Below, in pieces: positions 52,571-62,700 of a stretch of 64,000 bases of DNA. The stretch lies in the NCBI RefSeq assembly GCF_026914265.1, contig NC_069123.1, positions 52,956,949-53,020,948 of the forward strand, written 5' to 3'. The position numbers were made by a program, and so were the translations under genes. Position 1 is the first letter of the stretch. Every line of letters begins with the position of its first letter. This DNA comes from Mya arenaria. Its lineage: Eukaryota > Mollusca > Bivalvia > Myida > Myidae. The notes beneath the pieces were generated by a model. That model had not been told where the DNA came from. It saw nothing but the letters and a program-made list of their open reading frames with translations, and searched no databases.

Positions 52571-53138
52571 ACAAGAGCTGTCACAGTATGTGACGAATGT
52601 CCCCGAATGTGACAATGACCTATGAACAAGGTCAGTACATGAAAAGTTAAAGATCAAACAAATACATATGGCAAGTTATTTTAAATTGCCTCTGAACATA
52701 AAAAATACAACTCATACTTAACAACCAACATTCTGACGTCCTTATATTCAGCATTCCATTGTGAATAAACACTAAGTGTATCTTTCACCTTAGAGGTAGG
52801 GACATGGGTCTTGCACGTGACACGTCGTCTTGGTATGTCGAACACATGTGGCAAGTTATTTTAAAATCTGACAATACCAGAAAAAGTTACAGCCCGGACA
52901 TAAAAACCAATACTCTGTATCCTTATATGCAGCACTCCATGGTGAATAAACACCTAAGTGTGACCTTGACCTTAGAGGTAGGGACACTGTTCTTGCACGC
53001 GACACGTCGTCTTGGTATGTCAAACACATGTGGCAAGTTATTTTAAAGTTACAGCCCGGACACGAGTTATTGAGCCTGACACAAGGACGGACGGACGGAC
53101 GGTCGGTTTTAATATGCCCACCTTGGGGGCCATAAAAA
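52571..53138 (+). mobile_element. F6 core-repeat element
   Basis: The left end acaagagctgtcacagtatg continues into a hairpin gtcaca/tgtgac. The right end is (GGAC)n followed by 'tatgcccaccttgggggcca', an imperfect hairpin. About two and a half units of ~182 bp contain 'gtgaccttgaccttagaggt' and 'cacatgtggcaagttatttt'. The 154-codon minus-strand ORF over it is spurious. Confidence 0.65.
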
Positions 53139-53165
53139 GAAATCATTCTGTATAATAATTCCAAC

Positions 53166-53361
53166 ATGTCGAAACGTAAACCTTCCACGGCTTCTATTGA
53201 ATCATTCTTCAAGCGCTCAAGTACTGAGGTTAGTGACCCTAGCTCAAGGACTCCAGCTCCTGAACCGCCAATCTGTGTTTCAACACCGTCAAAACAGCGT
53301 ACTTCTGGGTTCGATCCCAAGTGGAAGGAGACGTTTTCTTGGTTGCAGGAAGGCGCAGACG
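53166..53361 (+). CDS. Orphan first exon resembling TTF/hAT-type zinc-finger proteins
   Basis: ATG in MSKRKPSTASIESFFKRSS, then a Pro/Ser stretch and SGFDPKWKETFSWLQEG, ending ADG at a gtgaga donor (phase 1). This layout (KRK start, SIxSFF, then W..xFxWL before a Cys-rich finger) is seen at the N-terminus of ZNF862/KIAA1586-like proteins, which derive from hAT transposases. The following Cys-finger exon was not found up to the F-box gene or beyond. It may be a fragment. SIESFF also resembles a PCNA-binding motif lacking the leading Gln. Confidence 0.4.
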
Positions 53362-53965
53362 GTGAGAACTACACATTGAATAAAACGACTTTGATACAGT
53401 TTTAAGCATTTTGAAAATAAAGTTGGAAGTAACATTAATGTTTGGTTGCTCTGTACCGAATTACAATAAAGCGCAATCAATGTCCATAACAATTGACCAT
53501 CTTGACTTGATCTATCGCAGTATGCAATCATTTTTTTTTCTGATAAAATATATATTGCATAGACGTGAATAAAACATATCCGTTTCATTAGATTATGATA
53601 AGCTGTAAAGTTTTATAATGACAGTATAATAGATCATAATAAGTACCTTGAAATGGATATAGATGGCTTTTAAAAACACTTTCAGTAGCATTCTAAGCCC
53701 CTGATCCCTTTTTGAGTCCTGACCATCACATACTTTCAACGGCAATCTACATTGGATTTTTCCGGAAACGGATTTGAGCATGATTCAAGAACTTATCACT
53801 TTTTGTTTCAATAATGCTTAAATTAACTAGTGAACAAAAATTGAACTTAAAACATTCACATTGCTCGGGCATTTTTTATACATACAGAATAAATAACATT
53901 TCAAGCAATTTAGCTTAATGCAGTTATCTGACACACGCACACAGACAACTTCGGTATTTAAGACA
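53362..53965. other. Gene-free stretch
   Basis: AT-rich. Small ORFs on both strands show no features. Confidence 0.4.
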
Positions 53966-53971
53966 TTTATT
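53966..53971 (-). terminator. Possible polyA signal of the F-box gene
   Basis: TTTATT on the plus strand (AATAAA on the minus) about 310 bases past the stop. Confidence 0.45.
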
Positions 53972-54279
53972 ATAAATACAGAGAGGTAAAATTGTTATAA
54001 TTAAAGATAATATCATACTTATTTAAAATGTCCATTACATACTTCATCAAAATGATTCATCAGCCTGGATATACATTTTTGTAGCTAATTTCTACAGAAA
54101 ATTGTCCAAACAGATGTATTAAACATAAATATTTCAGGACTTCTAATTAAATGTGGAACAGTATTTAATGCCATATTTTAATATCCTACAGAATAAAACA
54201 TTTTGCCATTGATCAGAAAAAGAACAACAACATGACAATGTAAGATACATTAAATGCAGTTCTATAAATAGTTAAGATT

Positions 54280-55638
54280 TTATGAAACAATCGCAGAAGG
54301 GGGAGAATACTCAAGCTTCCACTTAAAACCAAGTACTTCTGACACAGCCTCTTCCAGTTTGCCCTCACTGAAGCAGTTTGCCTTCAGCCACAACACTACA
54401 TCTTCTCCCCATTGTTGCTGAATGGCAGAGACAGGCCAGTCAAACTCGTAAGATACCTCTACAGCTGGGATAACTAGCGATTGAAGCTTTCTGGACTTTA
54501 CTAGTAATAAGATGGAAGTGCTTGTCAGAGGAAAGCCGTATCGAATGGATGTCAATTTCTCACAGGCCATGGCCATGGCAATGAGAGCTGCTGGCAAGCG
54601 ACTGTCACCACTTTCAAAGTTTTCCAGGTAGAGATTTGTGTATGTGAAGCTCTCCAGTGTGTGTTTGTAACATTCTATGAAGTGATCCATCACACCTTTA
54701 GTGACAATGTTGACTAGATCATCTAACACCAATGACCTCAAAGGCATATTTGGCACAAATGAATCTCTGATGACTAGAATATACTGAAGTACAAGATCAA
54801 CTTTAAAAGCTGGACAAATCTCTAGAATGTTTTTCCACAGGTCCTCTCTAAGCTGACGCGAATCAGACAAAGCTAGCTCTTCATCTTGATACAAACAAAT
54901 TTCTTGCAAACCATTTCCTACAAGCATTAGAAGAATAGGATCATTCACCTTTTCTCTTCTCACAGACAGTTTTGTCAGATTCTTAAATTCCTTTAAAACA
55001 TGTAAATATCCCTCATGATCTGTCAAAGAAGCAGATGCCAACCGAAGTTCTGTTATTTTATAAGCTAGACTTGTCTGGTGTAGTTCTGTCAATATGTTAT
55101 TACTGCCGAATTCAACTGGTTCTGACCATGAGATAAATGGAGTCAGCAATGCCACATCTTGTAGAGTCTCACAGGACCGTAAAACATTGATAAATGCACA
55201 AACATCTCCTTTTTTCATTGCCATATCACAAGGAAATGTGTACTGTTGTGGCTCTGCAGGGCAAAACCTAAAGTACTTTAAAATTTGACAGTAGTTTGAC
55301 ACAGCTGTCAGAATCTGCTGTCCAGATCTTTGCAATGGATGACCAAAACATACTTCAATCTTTCTCATAAATTTTCCATACACCTTTAAACATATGAGAA
55401 AGTTTGCTCTCCTCTCCTTTGTGAAGTAGACATTCTCCTCAGCCTCTCCCCCATATCGGACCAGCGGCCAGGAGGCTGGAGTGCAGAGGTGGAGTTTCCA
55501 TTCTGGGAGGGCATATGTGGCATTTATTTTCTCGTTCCAGTCGAGAAAGCTGAGAATGTGAGTGGCCACAATGGAAGGAACATCTTGGGGCCCCAGCACT
55601 GGGCAACTCCTGTCTATAGATGACCTAGGCAAGGTCAT
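54280..55638 (-). CDS. F-box protein, FBXO33/FBXO39-like, about 452 aa
   Basis: One long coding exon. The frame opens at a splice acceptor (tttcattacag at about 55649), and the first ATG in frame is 55638; the five-base-plus lead suggests a 5' exon further right. Residues about 15-55 form an F-box (VPSIVATHILSFLDWNEKI, then PEWKLHLCTPASW). The rest has irregular leucine-rich stretches (LQEICLY, LRSLVLDDL, LESFTYTNLYLE), without canonical LRRs. Length and layout fit FBXO33/FBXO39. Such proteins link substrates to the SKP1-CUL1 ubiquitin ligase. Substrate unknown; which of the two subfamilies is uncertain. Confidence 0.75.
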   Translation of the reverse strand: MTLPRSSIDRSCPVLGPQDVPSIVATHILSFLDWNEKINATYALPEWKLHLCTPASWPLVRYGGEAEENVYFTKERRANFLICLKVYGKFMRKIEVCFGHPLQRSGQQILTAVSNYCQILKYFRFCPAEPQQYTFPCDMAMKKGDVCAFINVLRSCETLQDVALLTPFISWSEPVEFGSNNILTELHQTSLAYKITELRLASASLTDHEGYLHVLKEFKNLTKLSVRREKVNDPILLMLVGNGLQEICLYQDEELALSDSRQLREDLWKNILEICPAFKVDLVLQYILVIRDSFVPNMPLRSLVLDDLVNIVTKGVMDHFIECYKHTLESFTYTNLYLENFESGDSRLPAALIAMAMACEKLTSIRYGFPLTSTSILLLVKSRKLQSLVIPAVEVSYEFDWPVSAIQQQWGEDVVLWLKANCFSEGKLEEAVSEVLGFKWKLEYSPPSAIVS

Positions 55639-56039
55639 CTCTTTCAAGTCTGTAATGAAAAAAACTTGTAATTACAACGTGTGCACATTAGTATTTTGCC
55701 AAATAAAAATCACTGATTGTTAAACTCAGAGAGTAGACGATTTTTGACACTGGACATTACAATTACTAAAGTGATACTCAATCCATTCGGCTTGTTTATA
55801 TCAAACTTGAAAGTAACTTTCCTCTTCCACATTACCACATACATTTAGTTTTAAAAAACTAATAATATAGATTCCAGCTTTGGATAGAAAGTGTGATTTG
55901 GATAGAGACGGGAAAGTCAAACCTCAACAATTAAAGGGCCATAACTCAGTAGTGAGTCATGTTGCATGTTTACTATTGTTCAGAGTATCTGATAATAAAT
56001 ATATATTGAATTATGAATATTACAGCTAAACTAAGAGAG

Positions 56040-57445
56040 AAAACAAAAGCTGTCACAGAGACAGTGCGCTCGACTATTCCGCCGCTTTTCGGTGTATGGA
56101 TTGAAAAGTTTTGGCGAAACATGCATGGATCACTGTTAGATTAGATTTCAATGCAATACATGATGTGCTGAGATATTTACATAAATTGAATTGGAAAATA
56201 TTTGAGGTGGTACGCAAACTTTAATGTAAATTCTAAGTCGAAAAAGGGGCATAATTCTGTCAAAATGCTTGATATAGTGACCTCCTCCTGTGTACAGGTT
56301 GGGGGCATGATGGTGAACAAGTGTGCAAAGTTTCAAAGCCATATGTCAATGGACTTTGAAAATATTTGAGGTGGTACGCAAACTTTAAAATAAGTTCTAA
56401 GTAGAAAAAGGGGCATAACTTAGTCAAATTGCTTGATAGAGTTACCTCCTCCTGTGTACAGGTTTGGGGCATAATGGTGAACAAGCGTGCCAAGTTTTAA
56501 AGCCAGCTGTCAATGGCCTTTGAAATATTTGAGGTGAAACGCAAACTTAAACGTAAGTTCTAAGTAGAAAAAGGGGCATAATTTTGTCAAATTGCTTGAT
56601 AGAGTTACCTCCTCCTGAGTACAGGTTGGGAGCAGAATGGTGAACAGGTGTACAAAGTTTCAAAGCCATATGTCAATGGACTTTGAAATATTTCAGGTGG
56701 TATGCAAACTTTAACGTAAATTCTAAGTAAAAAAAGGGGCAATTTTTTGTCAAAATGCTTGATAGAGTTACCTCCTCCAGTGTATAGGTTGGGGGCATGA
56801 TGGTGAACAAGTGTGCAAAGTTTCAAAGCCAGATGTCAATGGACTTTGAAAATATTTGAAGTGGTATGCAAACTTTAACGTAAATTCTATTTAAGTAGAA
56901 AAAGGGGCATAATTCTGTCAAAATGCTTGATACAGTGACCTCTTCCTATACAGGTTTGGGGCATAATGGTGAACAAGCGTGCCAAGTTTCAAAGCCAGAT
57001 GTCAATGGCCTTTGAAATATTTGAGGTGAAACGCAAACTTAAACGTAAGTTCTAAGTAGAAAAAGGGGCATAATTTTGTCAAAATACTTGATAGAGTTAC
57101 CTCCTCCTGTGTACAGGTTAGGGGCATGATGGTGAATAAGTGTGCGAAGTTTCAAAGCCATATGTCAATGGACTTTGAAAATATTTGAGGTGGTACGCAA
57201 ACTTTAACGTAAATTCTAAGTAGAAAAAGGGGCATTTTTTTGTCAAAATGCTTGATAGAGTTACCTCCTCCTGTGTATAGGTTGGGGGCATGATGGTGAA
57301 CAAGTCTGCAAAGTTTCAAAGCCATATGTTCATGGACTTTGAAAATATTTGAGGTGGTACGCAAACTTTAACATAAGTGGTTACGCCCACGCTCGGGTGA
57401 CTAGGATAGCTCTCCTTATTCTTCAAATAGTCAAGCTAAAAAGTA
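56040..57445 (-). mobile_element. F2 core-repeat array, about eight units of ~164 bp
   Basis: The left end (56045) carries agctgtcacagagacagtgc; the right end is 'ggatagctctccttattctt' plus 'agtcaagctaaaa'. Units repeat around 'aaaaaggggcata', near 56246, 56411, 56574, 56739, 56907, 57068 and 57228. Minus-strand ORFs (MALKLCTLVHHHAPN...) are artefacts. Confidence 0.75.
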
Positions 57446-57699
57446 TATTTGGTCAATGATATTTATCAACAGACCCTTTTTTTACTAGTCAATTTCTACC
57501 TGTACTTTTCATTTTGTTTGGGATACCTAGATGCTAGTGTGAAATTCTGAAGAATTACAGACAATTGTGACAAGGTTATATGGCCGAGATTTAGGAACAA
57601 TATGATGATATGACCCAGGTTGAAAAACCATATACAGCTCAGATTAGCTCAGACCAAACAACCCAGAGACCACCCCAATCCAACAATCAAGTCTGTATG

Positions 57700-58460
57700 G
57701 TCATCACAGTGAGAAGGCCATGTCATCTGCAGGATGCGCTGCGTCAACAGCCAGTTAGTAAATGAAGCCTATTAATGGCTGTATCGATCTGGGATGGTCA
57801 TTCCTATTATATAAGCACATGTTTACTAAGAAAGTTTCCAATAAATTATTCAAATTATGTCAAATAAACATGAACGTTTCCTATATATATAAAAGTAATA
57901 AAACAAATTAAAGAGCAAAGACAGACATTTTTCCCTGAACAGGTTAGATGCACAGACACTTTTGCGTGAAAAGTTATTTTTTATATATTTAAATTTTTAT
58001 CGTGTTAATGTTCACAGCTTGTTCATAGGATCCAACCCAGCAGGTTTGAAGCGCACAAAAGGCAGCGCCAGTTTGTAGGAATGATGTTTTATTGTATGCT
58101 GTATGGTGGCTTATTTTTGTGATATTTCACTGTTTCTAACAATTTGATATCTTCACTGTTTTAGATTTTTAGCCCGCTCTCACATCCATATCCATAGTCA
58201 ATGTGTGTACAATTTTGGGACACCATTTCAATGATGTCATTTCCAAATTTTATTAAGTTCACATATAATTTGACGTATAGTAGTTGTAAGATGGCAATAA
58301 ATTTCACCTTGTGAACATCAACAGTAAATAATTAATTGCTGTAGGGCTTTTGGTGCTCACTCTGTGAAATATTCACAATCTTACACTGAAACAACCATTT
58401 AACCACTATATATAAATATTCCTGTCATGACATCGGTGAACTAAACTCTGATGTCCAACT
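57700..58460 (+). pseudogene. Diverged copy of SRCR exon 3a end and its intron
   Basis: 57715-57760 matches 34793-34845 (the end of the first exon of SRCR domain 3 and the start of its intron): 'atctgcaggatgc', 'gcgtcaac', 'agtaaatgaagc', 'ggctgtatcg'. After an insertion of about 150 bp, the match resumes at about 57990 with 'aaatttttatcgtgtta' and continues to about 58460 ('gaaatattcacaatcttaca'), paralleling 34888-35335. The copied exon piece is too short and altered to code. The donor reads gttagt in place of gtgagt. Confidence 0.8.
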
Positions 58461-58942
58461 ATCGTCTTGTGTCTGGTCTGTATTTTGCAATAGGTCGATC
58501 ATTCATTACAATACAGCATGTTAATCTATTTTTAAAGGATTGCCTTTCCTAAACTTTGGCATAATCATTAAAAAGTCCATACGAGTGTTACACAATGATA
58601 CCAAAAGCCAGAGTCCTACAGCAAATGTTGATATTTGCTCAGATATCGTCTATAAGACCACAATTTTCACTAGCGTAAATAATGGATATGAGCAATTTGT
58701 TGATGCGTGATTGGTAGATTGACTTTATGTGATGTTATCATTGATAGTCCAAATAATTGTACATTGACAGATTTTTTTAAAGATTGATGATATGGCAAAT
58801 CCTTCAAGACGTTAGGGATTTGAAAAAACTTAATTGTACGTCTTTTATTTTAGGGATTTGAAAAATTCCATACATCACGTCTATTATTTTAGAATAATCA
58901 TTGTATTGATAAAATGTCAAAATATCCAACACTTTTGTAAAA

Positions 58943-59022
58943 GTTCTGATGGCCTTGTGGTTAAGGCATCTGTTTTCTATTTCTTTTCTTGACTTAACGT
59001 TGGTTCGCACCCTACTTTAACC
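58943..59022 (+). repeat. tRNA-like sequence (SINE head or tRNA relic)
   Basis: 'tggccttgtggttaaggc' resembles an A box and 'ttggttcgcaccc' a B box, about 45 bases apart. The anticodon arm does not fold well, so a working tRNA is unlikely. Confidence 0.45.
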
Positions 59023-59081
59023 AAAAAACTTTTTTTATTATATTTGTATTTTTTTTCTGCAATTTGGATATAGTCAAATAC

Positions 59082-59392
59082 TTATGCACCAGTCTATTGT
59101 AACCACAGCCCCCCAAGGTCTGGGGGAATAGCGCTGCGGGAACTTTGACTTTTGGTCCAGCCAACCCCGGGTAAAATCCCCGGCCGGCAAGATGAACTGA
59201 TGGTAACCCCCTGCCAAATGCCCCCCGCACCCTAGGTAAGGCCCATTTCCCGTTATATTTTGCGCAAAGACAAAACCACCACATTCACTTGGCACTGCGG
59301 GACCACCTGAAGGTAAATACATGGCCAATTTCCTCGGCTATATCCGCAGACCGGGGGGGCGGGGGGCGTGGTTAAAATTGACTGGTGCATAA
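59082..59392. mobile_element. GC-rich ~310-bp MITE with ~30-bp inverted ends
   Basis: The left end ttatgcaccagtctattg, followed by taaccacagcccccc, is mirrored at the right by gggggcgtggttaaaattga followed by ctggtgcataa. The interior is C/G-rich, unlike its surroundings. No coding capacity, and the target duplication is not clear. It lies about 370 bp before the POLDIP3-like start codon. Confidence 0.75.
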
Positions 59393-59764
59393 TAAAATGA
59401 GTTTTTTTTTCAATTGTATTTCCGGGAAAACTGACAGTTGGTAAAAAAATGATCGAGACCTTTTAAGGAGAACATAATGATAAAAAGTTTCCTTCAATGG
59501 TCTTTTTCTTATTGTTGCGAAACCATAAACTCGTATAAAATATTAATGCTAAAATTAACTAACACACGGTGAAGCAGTATAATCAAACAGTTCATACCTG
59601 AAGCAAAATGAAAGATGTAGAAGAATGAACATTATTTACCCATAAAACAGCATGAGATAAAGAAATCTTAGGGGACACATAATGCGGTGGCAGACAACAG
59701 TTTTTTAAAAGCCAAAAAAAAAGTTGTGTGCCACGAAGTTTAGAGATAATCGATTAGAATAAAG

Positions 59765-62700
59765 ATGGACGAATCACTGGATGATTACATATCAAAGACC
59801 AATTTTAAAGTTCAGTTTGGGTAAATATCCTAAAACTCAATTAATCAGCATAGATTTGTTTTATTATTTTTAGTAAAAAGTAGTCTTGTTATGAAAAATA
59901 AAATAACAACAATCTCTTCGCGAAATAATGTTACTTTTGGTTTTGATTTTTTTTTAGAATTTTAGAAAATCGTTTCATTCATGTTTTCTCAATTGCTGTT
60001 CATTATTAAGCTTTTGTTCTTTATGTCTAAGAAACAATGAATAATGTATTACTTGATTGCTACTGGTACTGTTTTCTGAGTTTGTTATTGGTGAAATAAA
60101 TGAAATAAATATTTAAGAACTACCAGAAACATAATGAAGTCTCTGAAATAAGTGATGAAACAATTACCGATGTAGAGAGGGGGTGTCTTTTAAGTGTCAA
60201 CATTTTATTAACGTTTTCCTGCTCCTGAAATATCTAAGTGAACTAACTGTGAGTGCACGTTTAAAGATTAGAAAATCTTTGACAATTGGGAACAAATTTA
60301 TTTGAGAAAAAACTTAATCGAGAAAAAACAACATTTCAAATTTCCCGGAGTACAAAACCACTTTCCTCAAACTTATTTATGTGAAAATATAATAATGTTT
60401 TGAACATTTTCAGGTACATTTGGTATATCATTGTTATTCATTGTATATATGCATATTTTTTGTTATATATACCTTCACCCTGTGTTTAAATGGGAGAGAG
60501 TTGTAGCATAACTGGGATACATAAGAAATGTAAAAATAATAAAAACGTATCCCTGAACGTATTGAAATGTCATAATATTACTTTTTAAACAATGTTAAAG
60601 GACTAAATGGCAATATTTGAGTGTCCAAGCTATGTGATGCACACCGTTTTTTTGTGCCAAAATTGTTGTTCTTCTCACTGTAGAACATTTAAACATTTTC
60701 CACCTGTAAATTTGTTTTTCTGTCAACCACATAGCAGCTAGAACAGGATAAGAATGGTCTTGTGTTTAAGATGTTCCGCTCTCAACCAAGAGGTCATAAT
60801 ATTGATCCCCTGTCTGGGGTGCATTCTCCAAAAGAAAAACAGTACATTTTTCCCAAATATATAATAACTTTTGCAGTAACCCCAGTTACAAGTCAAATCA
60901 GCTTGGAGGGCAAAGCCGAAAGCGAATCACACCCAATTATCAAAGTTCGAGGGTGACTGATGTTTCTATCACAGTTCCGGCTGTCAGAAAGACTGGCTCA
61001 AACCAGAACAGAACAAACCAGATGAGAGATGCGCGTGAAAAGCTGACTGTGAAAACACATCCAACTGATGCTAGGCAGAAACTTATCCAGAAAGCTAAGG
61101 GCACAGATGCACGCCAGAAGCTGATTACCATTCGGGCTAACAAAGAGCCAGTTGATGCCCGCACCAAGCTTGTGGCGAAAAAGAGAATTCATGCCCCAGG
61201 AGCCCAAGCCCAGACACAAGCAGAAGACTTCACACTCACCAGAACTGTATGTTAATTGTTGTTTGGATTTTTTAACATCTTTGTTTTTATATCAGCAGTA
61301 TTTTCTCCTCTCTGACTAAATCCGCTGACCAAACTAGTTTTCAATCAATATTTCTGCAAGGATCTTATCAGGTATTGGTTCCGACATGCCTTCACAGGCA
61401 GAGCTGGATTCTCAACATGCATTAATTGGTCCGACATGCCTTGCCTGTGACATGTCATTGAAGTTATGCAATAAACCTTAAATTTGCCTGCGGGAAGGCT
61501 ATAAATTTTCTGCTCCATGGGTTTTAAGCGATAAATTAGCAGTGCTCCATTCAGATGGGGTGTTAGTTGATTAATTAGAAATTAGAATGTACTTGAACTG
61601 TGTTGCTATATAAAAATGGAAATCTGTACAGTAATGAGTCATGAATTTTCAGGTCTCAAACAGATCAACAGTCGGAAACAATATTCAGCTTACTCCAGGA
61701 CCACAGGGAAAATTCAGTATAACGAAAACTGTAAGTGCAGGTGATATGTTATAAGATTACTTGAAGGATTAAAATGTATTACATCTTTGTCAGTATTTAC
61801 AACCATTTAATTAATTGTAATCATTTTGTGACATATTGAACTGAAGTTATGATTGTTACAAAACCTAGAATAAAAATTCAAGTAAAGTAAAAAATGTATT
61901 GACATCTTGGCCTTCTTGGCAGTAGTTTTCTGTATGATCATTTAACCCCACCAAAAATATATTAAAAATTAGTTTGAAATGAATATTTTACCACACAGTA
62001 TTTTTATGGGTTTTTTTACGGACTTACCCACACTTAATCTACCTGTGTCAAAAGAGGTGAAACATATATAATATTAAAGTCTGGTTGATCATGTAACTCT
62101 TATTTCAAAATATCAATGTCTGTAAAAAACGTCAGGGCTTCTATTAAGAATTTGAGTCTGGAAGTATGAACTTCCTGTCCATTAATTTTGGATGTTTTTC
62201 ACTGAAATGTGGAAGTTTAAGTCTCTCGAGTACAATATCTTTTCCCACTATTTTTCAACTAGTGTGTTAAAAATAAAATAATTTGAAAGTTCACAAACTT
62301 ATATTATAATAATTCATTTTATTGTAAGACTCATTGAAATTGTGACCATAAAAGTAACATTGACACCAGGTTCTGATGTTTTGAACTTCCAAGCTTTCAC
62401 CTTTGGAAGTTTTCTTCAAATTTCTGGAAGTTTTTGTACTTTCAAGGAATAATTTTTTGAAGTTTTGACCCATTTCTAGGGAGTAATATACTTCCAAACT
62501 TCCTTTAATAGAAGCCATGAAAACGTTATACCTTATAAAAACATAAAACTATAAATACTATATATATGCATTATTATTATGTTCTTTTGAACATGATGCA
62601 GCTTTCATTCATAAATATTTCTGGCATGTAAATTGGGTAACGTATATATTTCAGGGTGGTATGACTTTTGTAGTTTGCTTTTAAAAGTTTAATCTTTAGT

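Noticed and set aside
52856-53320. 154-codon minus-strand ORF
   Set aside because: It runs antisense through the F6 repeat and the orphan exon, has no recognisable domain, and mixes repeat with unique sequence.
56148-57364. Minus-strand ORFs with LCTLVHHHAPNLYTGGG
   Set aside because: Artefact of the 164-bp F2 array.
58943-59022. Working tRNA gene
   Set aside because: A and B box-like motifs are present, but the arms do not pair well enough by eye. Kept only as a tRNA-like repeat.
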